Source: Streptomyces monomycini (lineage in GTDB: Bacteria > Actinomycetota > Actinomycetes > Streptomycetales > Streptomycetaceae). Taken from it: a DNA stretch of 64,000 nucleotides. The translations under genes were made by a program, and so were the position numbers. The stretch spans positions 1-64,000 of the forward strand of contig NZ_JAFIQY010000003.1 in assembly GCF_022271435.1 (NCBI RefSeq), given 5' to 3'. The notes under the pieces are model-generated. The model saw nothing but the letters and a program-made list of their open reading frames with translations, did not search any database and was not told the origin of the DNA. Each line of letters opens with the position of its first letter. The first letter of the stretch is position 1. Positions 35,633-44,942 of this stretch are shown here, in pieces.

Positions 35633-35980
35633 CGGCCGTCGCGTCCGCCCCCACACCCCTCAGGTCACGACCGCCCGGCGCACGCGGTCCGCCGCGCGCC
35701 ACCCCTCGCTCCGTACGCCCGGTCGCCCTCCCGGCCGTACGGAGCGGGAGTGAACCTGCGCCAGGACGGCTGCCGCCGCCCCGAACGCGGGAAAACCCCT
35801 GGCAGGGCTCTCGACGGGAGGCCCGGGAAGATCCCGGAGGCGGGTCGGTGAAGGAGCGGGCCGGAGCGGGCACGGCAGGCGGTGCGCACAGGGGCCCCCT
35901 CCCCGAAAAGTCGTTTGGTAAACTAACCATTAACGCTTTCTTGACTCCCCCTTGACCGAACACCGTCCGGCCGAACCTCT
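35633..35980. other. Intergenic region upstream of the antiporter
   Basis: Holds the hairpin at 35708-35745. Near 35918-35938 is an unusually A/T-rich patch (TTTGGTAAACTAACCATTAA), where the short dyads GTTT-GGT-AAAC and TGGT-AAACTA-ACCA suggest a promoter/operator for the antiporter. TAAACT inside it could be a -10. Confidence 0.4.
35708..35745 (+). terminator. Terminator after the acyltransferase
   Basis: Perfect 10-bp stem GCTCCGTACG / CGTACGGAGC with an 18-nt interior. Confidence 0.55.
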
Positions 35981-36016
35981 GGAGGAGCCATCGGACACGC
36001 AGAAACCCTCCTCGCG

Positions 36017-37216
36017 ATGGGCGGGGCCTTCCTGGCCGCAGCCGTCCTCGCCCGCCTGGGCAGCCGCATCGGGCTTCCCACGATCCCCCTCTTCATCCTG
36101 GCCGGAATACTGCTCGGCCCGCACACCCCCGGCGTCGCCCTGGTCGACGACCCGCACGAGCTGGAGATGCTCTCCCTGCTCGGTCTGGTGCTGCTGCTCT
36201 TCTACCTCGGCCTCGAATTCCACCTGGACGACCTCAAGGAGGGCGGCCGGAAGATGGCCGTCGCCGGGGCCGCCTACCTGGCGCTGAACGTCGGCGCCGG
36301 TCTGATCTTCGGCTTCGTGGTCGGCTGGGGCACCTCCGAGGCGCTGGTCCTGGCCGGGGTGCTCGGCATCTCCTCGTCGGCGATCGTCACCAAAGTCCTC
36401 ATGGACACCGGCCGGCTCGGCAATCCCGAGACCAAGCCGATCCTCGGCATCATCGTGGTCGAGGACATCTTCCTCGCGCTCTACCTGGCCGCCCTCCAGC
36501 CGGTGATCTCCGGCGCCGACTCGATGGCCTCGGCGGCCCTCGACGCGGGCAAGGCGTTCGGCTTCCTGCTGCTGCTCGCGGTGGTCGCCCGCTGGGGCAC
36601 GGCGGTGATCGGCAAGCTGATCGCCACCAAGGACAACGAGCTGCTGGTCATCTCCTTCCTGGGCGCCGCCGTCTTCGTGGCGGGCGTCTCGGAGTGGTTC
36701 GGCGTCGCGGACGCGATCGGTGCGTTCATGGTCGGTCTGATGCTCGGCAGCACCAGCTCAGGCAAGAAGATCATGGAGCTGGTGCACCCGCTGCGGGACG
36801 CCTTCGGCGCGATCTTCTTCTTCGCGTTCGGTCTCTCCATCGACCCCGGCGACCTGCCGTCGGTGGTGTGGCCGGTGCTGATCGCGGTGGTGCTGACCCT
36901 GCTGATGAACGTCGTCGCGGGCCTGGTCGCCGCCCGGATCTACGGCTTCGGGCCGCGCCCGGCCGCGAACATCGCCACCGCGCTGCTCGCCCGCGGCGAG
37001 TTCGCGCTGATCCTGGCGACGATGGCGGCGGGCGCCGGGCTGGACGAGCGGCTGGCGCCGTTCATCGCCGGGTACGTGCTGATCCTGGCCGTCCTGGGAC
37101 CGCTGGCGGCCGGCCGGTCGGCCTGGCTGGCGCGCGTCCTGCCGGGCGGCGGGGGCCCGGACCCGGACGCGCCGACGAGCGGCGGGCAGCCCGAGCCCGC
37201 GGCCGCCGGCAGGTAG
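36017..37216 (+). CDS. CPA2-type cation:proton antiporter (KefB-like membrane module)
   Basis: 399 residues from the only canonical in-frame start (ATG 36017). Twelve or so membrane segments; landmarks are GLPTIPLFILAGILLGPHTPG, LLFYLGLEFHLDDL, GISSSAIVTKVLMDTG, IIVVEDIFLALYL and ALLARGEFALIL, all typical of monovalent cation/H+ antiporters. There is no TrkA-N domain; the tail is Pro/Gly/Asp-rich. The ATG has no Shine-Dalgarno. Nine more in-frame codons upstream (IGHAETLLA) look like genuine N-terminal sequence and lead to an ATC at 35990 that follows GGAGGAG (35981-35987). Initiation at ATC is therefore likely. It overlaps the opposite-strand AHSA1-like frame. Confidence 0.88.
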   Translation: MGGAFLAAAVLARLGSRIGLPTIPLFILAGILLGPHTPGVALVDDPHELEMLSLLGLVLLLFYLGLEFHLDDLKEGGRKMAVAGAAYLALNVGAGLIFGFVVGWGTSEALVLAGVLGISSSAIVTKVLMDTGRLGNPETKPILGIIVVEDIFLALYLAALQPVISGADSMASAALDAGKAFGFLLLLAVVARWGTAVIGKLIATKDNELLVISFLGAAVFVAGVSEWFGVADAIGAFMVGLMLGSTSSGKKIMELVHPLRDAFGAIFFFAFGLSIDPGDLPSVVWPVLIAVVLTLLMNVVAGLVAARIYGFGPRPAANIATALLARGEFALILATMAAGAGLDERLAPFIAGYVLILAVLGPLAAGRSAWLARVLPGGGGPDPDAPTSGGQPEPAAAGR

Positions 37217-37581
37217 GACGACCCCCGGGCGGCCCGTACGGTCAGCCGGACGATCTCCTCGTACGGCTCGATGCCGAACGCCACCGTGGAGACGCCGGGA
37301 CCGGCCCGGGCCGCCCCCGCGCCGGGCTCCGCCCACGTGGTCACCAGCCGCGTGGGCGGACTGCTCTCGACCACCGCCCCCTCGACATCGGCGATGCCCG
37401 AACCGTCGGTACGGCGGTGCTCCCAGCGCGAGCCCGGCTGCCAGTCGGAGACGTTGCTGTGCCCCCAGTGGGCGGCGGTCAGCTCGGGATCGGTGAGGGC
37501 GTGCCAGACCCGCTCCGGCGTGCTCTCGACGTACGTGACGTAGCGAAAGGTGAGTGTGCCTGCCGTCCGTGTGCCTGCCAC
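36940..37581 (-). CDS. SRPBCC/AHSA1-domain protein, apparently truncated (possible pseudogene)
   Basis: 213-codon frame in which only the first ~115 residues look like an AHSA1/SRPBCC ligand-binding domain (FRYVTYVESTPERVWHALTD, AAHWGHSNVSDWQPGSRWEH, then EPYEEIVRLTV). The family continues for about 40 more residues with a C-terminal helix. Here the frame instead runs from ~37235 into the antisense of the antiporter C-terminus, giving Ser/Pro/Gly-rich sequence. A deletion that fused this gene head-to-head with the antiporter 3' end is the simplest explanation. The product may be non-functional. Start MAGTRTAGTLTFRYVTY. Confidence 0.5.
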   Translation of the reverse strand: MAGTRTAGTLTFRYVTYVESTPERVWHALTDPELTAAHWGHSNVSDWQPGSRWEHRRTDGSGIADVEGAVVESSPPTRLVTTWAEPGAGAARAGPGVSTVAFGIEPYEEIVRLTVRAARGSSYLPAAAGSGCPPLVGASGSGPPPPGRTRASQADRPAASGPRTARISTYPAMNGASRSSSPAPAAIVARISANSPRASSAVAMFAAGRGPKP

Positions 37582-37627
37582 GCGTCCTCCCCGGGTGGGG
37601 TCCGGGCCGCCGGGCTCACCGTACGGT

Positions 37628-38770
37628 TCAGTCGCGGCAGATCAGCAGCAGCGCGCGGTCGTCGTTGACATCCTTGGCCACGGCTTCGATCAGATGCCAG
37701 GCGGCACCGGCGAAGCCGCCGGCCACATAGCGGTCGGCCTCGCCGGTCAGCCGGTCGATGCCCTCGGCGATGTCCCGGTCCGCGGCCTCCACCAGGCCGT
37801 CCGTGAAGAGCATCAGCACGTCACCAGGGCGCAGCGTCCCTTTGACCGGGTCGAACTGCGCCCCGTCGTACACCCCGAGCAGCGGCCCCTCGGCGGCCTT
37901 CTCCTCCCAGCGGCCGGTCCCCGCGCTGAGCTGGAGGGCGGGCAGGTGCCCGGCGGACAGCAGTTCGTAGTCGCCGGACTCCAGGTCCAGGACGAGGTGG
38001 ATGGAGGTGGCGAAGCCTTCGTCCCAGTCCTGGCGCAGCAGGTAGCCGTTGGCGGCGGGCAGGAAGCCGTGCGGCGGCAGCGAGCCGAGCAGGCCACCGA
38101 AGGCGCCGGACAGCAGCAGCGCGCGGGAGGCGGCGTCCATGCCCTTGCCGGACACGTCGGTCAGCACGACTTCGAAGATGTTGCCGCCGTGCGTACGGGA
38201 GGCCACCACGAAGTCGCCGGAGAAGGACTGTCCGCCGGCCGGGCGCAGCGCCATCTCGCGGTGCCAGCCGGCCGGCAGTTTGGGCAGCTTGCTCTGCACC
38301 CGGATGCGTTCACGCAGGTCGAAGAGCATCGTGCCGCCGCGCCGCCACGGCACCCCGACCCGGCTGCGGAACTGCGCGATCATCAGTCCGGACAGGCCGG
38401 CCGCCGCGACCACCAGGACCGTGCCCGGGGTGATCCGGTCGCGGCCCTGGTCGTACGGGCCGAGCAGCGACGCCTCGACGATCAGGGCGGCGGCGGAGGT
38501 GCCGTACAGGGCGAGCAGGTTGGCCGGGCGCAGCAGCAGCCCGCCCGCGATGACCGGCAGGACCAGCGCGGTGGGCGCGACCCAGTCGGGGCGCCAGACA
38601 GTGCCGCAGGCGATGGCCGGGATGGCGATCAGGAGGGCGGCCAGGGCGATCCAGTCGGAGCCGTCGCCGCGGAAGTAGTCGACCCCGGCCTTGCGCACGC
38701 TGATGCGGACCCGGTGCACCGTCTTGCGCCACCGGGCCGTCGGGGACTCCGCTCCCGTTCTGCTCGCCAT
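37628..38770 (-). CDS. SpoIIE/RsbU-type PP2C serine phosphatase, membrane-anchored
   Basis: 380 residues. Residues ~40-140 contain four hydrophobic helices (DWIALAALLIAIPAIACG..., VLVVAAAGLSGLMIAQF). The rest is a SpoIIE-family PP2C domain: GDFVVASRTHGGNIFEVVLTD, DVSGKGMDAA, SAGHLPAL, DVLMLFTDGLVEA and DDRALLLI hold the acidic metal-binding residues. Such proteins dephosphorylate anti-anti-sigma factors in stress or developmental sigma pathways. No sigma-factor partner genes are adjacent. TAAGGT lies 9 nt before the ATG, so a very short leader is possible. Confidence 0.9.
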   Translation of the reverse strand: MASRTGAESPTARWRKTVHRVRISVRKAGVDYFRGDGSDWIALAALLIAIPAIACGTVWRPDWVAPTALVLPVIAGGLLLRPANLLALYGTSAAALIVEASLLGPYDQGRDRITPGTVLVVAAAGLSGLMIAQFRSRVGVPWRRGGTMLFDLRERIRVQSKLPKLPAGWHREMALRPAGGQSFSGDFVVASRTHGGNIFEVVLTDVSGKGMDAASRALLLSGAFGGLLGSLPPHGFLPAANGYLLRQDWDEGFATSIHLVLDLESGDYELLSAGHLPALQLSAGTGRWEEKAAEGPLLGVYDGAQFDPVKGTLRPGDVLMLFTDGLVEAADRDIAEGIDRLTGEADRYVAGGFAGAAWHLIEAVAKDVNDDRALLLICRD

Positions 38771-38897
38771 TGTTCTGGGACCTTATCCACCCGTTCGGCG
38801 GCGCGTCGATTCACGGCACGCCGCCTGGCTCAATCACCGGGAAACCGCGTTCGAAAAACGGTCGCGCGGGCGGAGAAGGTCCTGCTACGCATGGCCC

Positions 38898-40127
38898 ATG
38901 ACGACCGAATTGCGGCAGCTGCGTCCGGACGACTGGGCCGACTGGTACGGGAAGCTGGAACGGGCGTTCGGCGGCACCCCCGAAGCCCCCGAGGAGCGCG
39001 CCCTGTGGCGGGGGCTCGGCGAGCCCGAGCGCTGCCTGGACGTGCGGGACGGCGGCGAGACGGTGGGCACGGCGGGCGCGTACTCGTTCCGGCTGACGGT
39101 GCCCGGCGGCGCCGTCCTCCCGGTGGCCGGTGTGACGCTGGTCAGCGTGCAGCCCACGCACCGGCGGCGCGGCATCCTGCGCACGATGATGCGCCACCAG
39201 CTCGCGGACTTCCGGGACCGGCGCGAGCCGCTGGCCGTGCTGACCGCCTCCGAACCGGCCATCTACGGGCGCTTCGGGTACGGCGCCGGGTCCGAGGCGG
39301 TGAGCATGACGCTCGACACGCTGCGCCAGTCGGTCGCCGTGCCGGAGGGCGCCGACGAGGTACGGCTGCGGCTGGTCGCCCCGGAGACCGGGCTGGCGGA
39401 CTGCGAGAAGGTGTACGAACAGCTGGTCACCGGCCGGCCCGGGATGCTCGCCCGGCAGCCGGGCTGGGAGCGGCTGCCGCTGCTCGACCCGGAGGCCGAC
39501 CGGGACGGGGCCGGGCCGCTGCTGTGCGTGCTGGCCGAGGTGGCCGGTGAGGTGCGCGGGTACGCGCGCTACGCGGTCAAGGCGGGCTGGGACGGGGGCG
39601 GGCCGGACGGGACGGTGGTCCTGCGGGACGTCGAGGCGCTGGACCCGGTGAGCTACGCGGCGCTGTGGCGCTATCTGTTCGGCATCGACCTGACGTCGCG
39701 GCTGACGGTGCGCAACCGCCCGGCCGACGATCCGCTGCTGCACCTCGTGGACGACATCCGGCGCTGCCGGGTCATGGTGCGCGAGTCGCTGTTCGTACGG
39801 CTGGTGGAGGCCGGTGAGGCGCTCGCGGCGCGGACGTACACGGCGCCGCTGGACGTCGTCCTGGACGTGGCGGACCCGTTCTGCCCCTGGAACGAGGGCC
39901 GGTGGCGGCTCACCGGCGACGAGAAGGGCGCCTCCTGCGAGCGGACCACGGACCCGGCCGACCTGGCGCTGTCCGTACGGGAGCTGGGGGCCGCCTACCT
40001 GGGCGGGTTCACGCTGGAGGCGCTGGCGGGGGCGGGGCGGGTACGCGAACTGCGCCCGGGCGCCCTGCGGGAGGCATCGGTGGCGTTCGGCACGTACCGC
40101 AAGCCGTGGCTGCCGCACGGGTTCTGA
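38898..40127 (+). CDS. GNAT family N-acetyltransferase (Eis-like)
   Basis: 409 residues, start MTTELRQLRPDDWADWYGKL. An N-terminal GNAT domain has the acetyl-CoA motif LVSVQPTHRRRGILRTMM, followed by a second GNAT-like region (LLLDPEAD... CVLAEVAGEVRGYARYAV) and a C-terminal sterol-carrier-like domain (RLVEAGEALAARTYTAPLD... ending FGTYRKPWLPHGF). This three-domain layout is that of Eis-type acetyltransferases, which acetylate aminoglycosides or protein lysines. A terminal carboxylate as catalytic base (F at the end) is typical of the group. No Shine-Dalgarno is seen; TACGCA lies 6 nt before the ATG. Confidence 0.88.
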   Translation: MTTELRQLRPDDWADWYGKLERAFGGTPEAPEERALWRGLGEPERCLDVRDGGETVGTAGAYSFRLTVPGGAVLPVAGVTLVSVQPTHRRRGILRTMMRHQLADFRDRREPLAVLTASEPAIYGRFGYGAGSEAVSMTLDTLRQSVAVPEGADEVRLRLVAPETGLADCEKVYEQLVTGRPGMLARQPGWERLPLLDPEADRDGAGPLLCVLAEVAGEVRGYARYAVKAGWDGGGPDGTVVLRDVEALDPVSYAALWRYLFGIDLTSRLTVRNRPADDPLLHLVDDIRRCRVMVRESLFVRLVEAGEALAARTYTAPLDVVLDVADPFCPWNEGRWRLTGDEKGASCERTTDPADLALSVRELGAAYLGGFTLEALAGAGRVRELRPGALREASVAFGTYRKPWLPHGF

Positions 40128-40142
40128 GGGCGGCGCGGGCGG

Positions 40143-40952
40143 TCACTTCGGCTGGCAGCCGGGGCACCAGAAGAGGTTGCGGTTGGCCAGGGCCGCGGTG
40201 CGGATCTCGGCGCGGCAGACGTGGCACTCCTGGCGGGCCCGGCGGTAGACGTAGACCTCGCCGCCGTGGTCGTCGACGCGCGGCGGGCGGCCCATGGCCT
40301 CGGGGAGGTGTTCGGGGCGTACCGTGTCGATGCGGTTGTGCCGGACGCCTTCGCGCATGAGGGCGACCAGGTCCGCCCAGACGGCGTCCCATTCCGACCG
40401 CAGGAGATCACGCCCGGCGCGGTACGGATCGATGCCGTGCCGGAAGAGGACCTCGGCGCGGTAGACGTTGCCGACGCCCGCGATCACCTTCTGGTCCATC
40501 AGCAGCGCCGCGACCGACGTACGGCTGCGGGAGATCCGGGCCCAGGCGCGCTCCCCGTCGTCCTCGGGGCGCAGCGGGTCGGGGCCGAGCCGGTCGTGTA
40601 TCGCCTGCTTCTCGGCGTCGGTGAGCAGCGCGCAGGCGGTGGGCCCGCGCAGGTCCGCGTAGGCGGTGGCGTTGGCCAGCCGCAGCCGTACGGTGTCGGT
40701 GGGCGGCGGCGCGGGGGCGTCGCCGAAGTTCAGCTTGCCGAAGAGGCCGAGATGGATGTGGACCCAGCCGGCGGGCCCGAAGCCGAGGAAGAGGTGCTTG
40801 CCGTGCGCCTCGGCGGTGGTCATGACCTGGCCGTCGATCAGCGCCGCGCTGTCGGAGAACTTGCCCTGGGGGCTGCTCGCCCGGACCGGCGCACCCTCGA
40901 AGAGCGCACGGTGGTCCAGCGCGAGGCGGTGGATCGTGTGCCCCTCGGGCAT
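40143..40952 (-). CDS. Fpg/Nei family DNA glycosylase (Nei2-like)
   Basis: 269 residues starting MPEGHTIHRLA: the P2/E3 catalytic pair of the Fpg/Nei fold, with PEG in the Nei-type form. The helix-two-turns-helix segment includes LLMDQKVIAGVGNVYRAEVLF, and a C-terminal zinc finger (CHVC...CPGC) binds DNA. It excises oxidised pyrimidines and nicks the abasic site in base-excision repair. ATG at 40952 with GAGGAGG 9 nt upstream. Convergent with the acetyltransferase gene. Confidence 0.92.
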   Translation of the reverse strand: MPEGHTIHRLALDHRALFEGAPVRASSPQGKFSDSAALIDGQVMTTAEAHGKHLFLGFGPAGWVHIHLGLFGKLNFGDAPAPPPTDTVRLRLANATAYADLRGPTACALLTDAEKQAIHDRLGPDPLRPEDDGERAWARISRSRTSVAALLMDQKVIAGVGNVYRAEVLFRHGIDPYRAGRDLLRSEWDAVWADLVALMREGVRHNRIDTVRPEHLPEAMGRPPRVDDHGGEVYVYRRARQECHVCRAEIRTAALANRNLFWCPGCQPK

Positions 40953-40997
40953 GGTTCGGCGCCTCCTCGGCGGGGTGGGACGGGGACCGCGCGGCGG

Positions 40998-41025
40998 CCG
41001 CCCGCGCCGGCGGCGGCGCGGGCGG
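40998..41025 (-). terminator. Terminator after rpiB
   Basis: Perfect 12-bp stem CCGCCCGCGCCG / CGGCGCGGGCGG with a GCGG tetraloop, 14 nt beyond the rpiB stop codon. Confidence 0.7.
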
Positions 41026-41039
41026 GACAGCGGGTGGGC

Positions 41040-41528
<489 letters not shown>

Positions 41529-41732
41529 GTGCTGAGTGTTGCACGGACGTGTGGTCCGCCGGGCCGGGGGTAGGTGTCGCCGGGTCCTCCCACCGCCATA
41601 CATGCGGTGTACACGCGGTGACGTGCGGAAATGAGATCCAGGCAACGATCCGGATTCAGATCTTCCAAAACGACCGTTAACGCAGTTCTAATGCGGGGAC
41701 TCGACACCGAGAACCACAGAAGGACGGTGCAC

Positions 41733-43244
41733 ATGGGCGCGCATCCGCCGACCATGAACGCGGGCAAGGCGGCCGGTGGCCCCGGCGGCCCCGGCGGAGG
41801 CCAGTCACCCGACGGGCTTCAGGCAGGTCTCAAGAACCGCCATCTGTCGATGATCGCCATCGGCGGGGTGATCGGCGCCGGCCTGTTCGTGGGCTCCGGC
41901 GCCGGCATCGCCAAGGCCGGGCCCGGCATCCTGATCTCGTACGCGCTGACCGGCCTGCTGGTCGTCCTGGTGATGCGGATGCTGGGCGAGATGGCCGCGG
42001 CCTCCCCCACCTCCGGCTCGTTCTCCGCCTACGCGGACCGGGCGCTGGGCCGCTGGGCGGGCTTCACCATCGGCTGGCTGTACTGGTTCTTCTGGTCGGT
42101 CGTGCTGGCCGTCGAGGCGACCGCCGCCGCCTCGATCCTCACCGGCTGGGTCCCCGCCGTCCCGCAGTGGGCGTGGGCGCTGCTGGTGATGATGGTGCTG
42201 ACCGGCACCAACCTGATCTCCGTCGGCTCATTCGGCGAGTTCGAGTTCTGGTTCGCGGGCATCAAGGTCGTGGCGATCGTGGTGTTCATCCTGGTCGGCG
42301 CGCTGGCGATCTTCGGACTGCCGCCCGGCGACCACGCGGTGGGCCTGTCGAACCTGACCGGCCACGGCGGCTTCCTGCCGAACGGGCCCGGCGCGATCCT
42401 CTCCGGCATGCTGCTGGTGGTCTTCTCCTTCATGGGCAGCGAGATCGTCACCCTGGCCGCCAGCGAGTCGCCGAACCCGGTGCAGGCCGTCCGCAAGGCC
42501 GTCAACAGCGTCATCTGGCGGATCGCGCTGTTCTACCTCGGCTCCATCGCGGTGATCGTGACGCTGCTGCCGTGGGACGACCCGGCGCTCGACAAGAGCC
42601 CGTACGTGGCCGTGCTGAAGTCGCTGGACATCCCGGCGGCCGGCACCGTGATGGACGTCGTGGTGCTCACCGCCGTGCTGTCCTGCCTGAACTCCGGCCT
42701 CTACACCGCCTCCCGGATGGCCTTCTCGCTCGGCGAGCGCGGCGACGCGCCGAAGTCCTTCGCCCGGGTGAACAAGGGCGGCGTCCCGGCGACCGCCATC
42801 TGGGCGTCGGTGGCCTTCGGCTTCGTCGCGACGATCTTCAGCTACACCTCCAAGGACACCGTCTTCGAGTTCCTGCTGAACTCCTCCGGCGCGGTGGCGC
42901 TCTTCGTCTGGCTGGTCATCTGCTTCTCCCAGTTGCGGATGCGCAAGGTCATCGAGCGGGACATGCCGGAGCGGCTGACGGTACGGATGTGGCTGTACCC
43001 GTATCTGACGTACGCGACGATCGCGCTGATCCTCTTCGTCGTCGGCTACATGTTCTACAACCCCGACGGGCGCAAGCAGATGGTGCTGTCGGTGGTCGCG
43101 GCCGCGGTCGTCCTGGTCGTCGGCCTGGTGCTGGACCGCCGGCGGCGCGCCAAGGGCGGCGCGGCGGGCGGCGCCGGTGCGGTGGACGGCGGTGGCCCGG
43201 GAGGTCAGGGGGATGTGCGGAAGGACTCCTTGACCCGGTCGTAG
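41733..43244 (+). CDS. Amino acid permease (APC superfamily), paralogue 1
   Basis: 503 residues. ATG 41733 with AGAAGGA 8 nt upstream. A Gly/Pro-rich cytoplasmic head is followed by 12 membrane segments. The family signature GLKNRHLSMIAIGGVIGAGLF and GEFEFWFAGIKVVAI place it in the AAT group (GabP/ProY-like) of proton-coupled amino acid transporters. Substrate not deducible. The C-terminus is a basic, Gly-rich tail. Its 3' end overlaps the opposite-strand kinase gene by about 40 bp. Confidence 0.92.
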   Translation: MGAHPPTMNAGKAAGGPGGPGGGQSPDGLQAGLKNRHLSMIAIGGVIGAGLFVGSGAGIAKAGPGILISYALTGLLVVLVMRMLGEMAAASPTSGSFSAYADRALGRWAGFTIGWLYWFFWSVVLAVEATAAASILTGWVPAVPQWAWALLVMMVLTGTNLISVGSFGEFEFWFAGIKVVAIVVFILVGALAIFGLPPGDHAVGLSNLTGHGGFLPNGPGAILSGMLLVVFSFMGSEIVTLAASESPNPVQAVRKAVNSVIWRIALFYLGSIAVIVTLLPWDDPALDKSPYVAVLKSLDIPAAGTVMDVVVLTAVLSCLNSGLYTASRMAFSLGERGDAPKSFARVNKGGVPATAIWASVAFGFVATIFSYTSKDTVFEFLLNSSGAVALFVWLVICFSQLRMRKVIERDMPERLTVRMWLYPYLTYATIALILFVVGYMFYNPDGRKQMVLSVVAAAVVLVVGLVLDRRRRAKGGAAGGAGAVDGGGPGGQGDVRKDSLTRS

Positions 43245-44860
43245 GCGCGCAGGGCGGCGGCCTCGGCGGTGTCCAGGTACCAGAGGCTGAGCTGACAGGT
43301 CCGGTTCCCGGCCCGGAAGCCGAGCTGCCGCCCGTGCGCCGGTTTCCCGTCGCGGGTGTAGGCGAACTCCCACTCGACGGCGGGGTGCCCCTGGAACGTG
43401 GTGCGCTCCAGCCGGACCCTGCGGTAGCCCGGCACGTCGTGCTGCTGCGCCTCGTACTGCTGCCAGACCGTCAACAGGTCGCCGCCGGAGGACGGATCCT
43501 GCCGCGCCGAGACGAGCGTGGAGCCGTCCTTCGTGCTGTACGTGATGTCGCTGGGGGACTCCTCGGTACGGTTCCAGCCGGCCGGCGGCACCCAGCTGAA
43601 ACCGTTCTCGGTACGGCGGGCGCCGGGCGTGGCCGCCGGGTCGCCGCTCCCGCTGCCCGTGGCGGTGCCCGTACCGGCGCTGGGGCCGGTGGCGGAAGGG
43701 CGGCCGGTACCGACGCCGGCACCGGCCGTACCGCCGGGGTCCGCGCCCTGCGTCGCCACGAGGACCACCACCACCGCGGCGGCGGACGCGAGGACGCCGA
43801 CGGCGGCGAGCAGGGTGTGCCGCTTGCGGCGAGGGTGACCGGGTGGGTCGGTGAGGGCGGGCGGGGCCGAGGGGACTGCGGGAGCGACCGCGGCCTGCGG
43901 GCCGGTGTCCGTACGGGCGGCAGGCACTTCCGTCTGGACGCGGTCCGTCGCCGGATCGGCCACCGTGGGCGTACGGACGTCCACCACCCGCGCGGCGTTC
44001 ATCGGCTCCGTCGGATTCGCCGCGGCGGCCTGGCGCGCGAGCGGGCCGAGCCGCGCCTCGACCTCGTCGAGGGAGGGACGCGCCTCCGGGATCTTGTTCA
44101 GCAGGGCGGTGAGCACCTCGCGCAGCGGGCCCGCGGCAGGCGGGATGGCGGGCTCCTCGTGCAGGACCGCGTGCAGCGTGGCGAGGGTCGTGGCACGGGT
44201 GAACGGTGACTGCCCCGCGACGGCGGCGCACAGGGTGGCGCCCAGGGACCACAGGTCGGAGGGCGGCCCCTGCTCCTGTCCCGCCACCCGTTCCGGCGCC
44301 ATGTAGTCGGGCGAGCCGATGAGCATCCCGGCCATGGTCAGCGCGGTGGCGTCCTGCATGGCGGCGATGCCGAAGTCGGTCAGCACCACGGCGCCGCGGT
44401 CGTCGATCAGGACGTTGCCGGGCTTGATGTCCCGGTGGAGCACGCCCACCGCGTGCACCTCGCGCAGGGCGCGGGCCAGCCCGGCGCCGACCCGGGCCGC
44501 CGCGTCCGGGGCCAACGGGCCGTCCTGGGCGAGGATCTGCTCCAGGGAACGGGCCTGGACCAGCTGCATGACGATCCACAGCCGGTCGCCCTCCTCGGCC
44601 ACGTCGTGGACGCGCACCACGTTCGGATGATCGATCCGGGCGGTGGCGCGGGCCTCGCGCAGGCTGCGTTCGCGCTGCACCACGCTTTCCTCACCGGCGT
44701 GTTCGTCGATACGTATTTCCTTGACCGCGACGCACCGGTCGAGCATTTCGTCCTGGGCGCGCCAGACCCGCCCCATTCCGCCGCGTCCGATCAATTCCAG
44801 CAGGCGGTAACGGCCGGCCGCCAGGCGCCCGGGTCCCACCTCGCTCGCATTCCCCACCAT
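43205..44860 (-). CDS. Serine/threonine protein kinase, single-pass membrane
   Basis: 551 residues. The N-terminal Hanks-type kinase domain (~17-280) has Gly loop GRGGMGRVW, K47 (VAVKEIRI), HRD (142-144, LHRDIKPGNV), DFG (162-164) and APE (188-190). A Pro/Ala/Thr-rich juxtamembrane region follows, then one membrane helix (349-370), a Gly/Thr/Ser linker and an extracellular domain of ~140 residues (GFSWVPPAGWNR..., ending KESFRTSP) that may sense a ligand. PASTA repeats are absent. Start: ATG 44860, MVGNASEVGPGRLAAGRYRL. Divergent from an LPETG surface protein 82 nt away, which may be co-regulated with it. Confidence 0.92.
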   Translation of the reverse strand: MVGNASEVGPGRLAAGRYRLLELIGRGGMGRVWRAQDEMLDRCVAVKEIRIDEHAGEESVVQRERSLREARATARIDHPNVVRVHDVAEEGDRLWIVMQLVQARSLEQILAQDGPLAPDAAARVGAGLARALREVHAVGVLHRDIKPGNVLIDDRGAVVLTDFGIAAMQDATALTMAGMLIGSPDYMAPERVAGQEQGPPSDLWSLGATLCAAVAGQSPFTRATTLATLHAVLHEEPAIPPAAGPLREVLTALLNKIPEARPSLDEVEARLGPLARQAAAANPTEPMNAARVVDVRTPTVADPATDRVQTEVPAARTDTGPQAAVAPAVPSAPPALTDPPGHPRRKRHTLLAAVGVLASAAAVVVVLVATQGADPGGTAGAGVGTGRPSATGPSAGTGTATGSGSGDPAATPGARRTENGFSWVPPAGWNRTEESPSDITYSTKDGSTLVSARQDPSSGGDLLTVWQQYEAQQHDVPGYRRVRLERTTFQGHPAVEWEFAYTRDGKPAHGRQLGFRAGNRTCQLSLWYLDTAEAAALRAYDRVKESFRTSP

Positions 44861-44942
44861 GCCCAGCCCCCACAGCACCCGCGGAATCTTGTGGTACCCA
44901 TCAAATACCTCGGTAGAGCACGGGGAAAAGGGGGGTTCAAGA

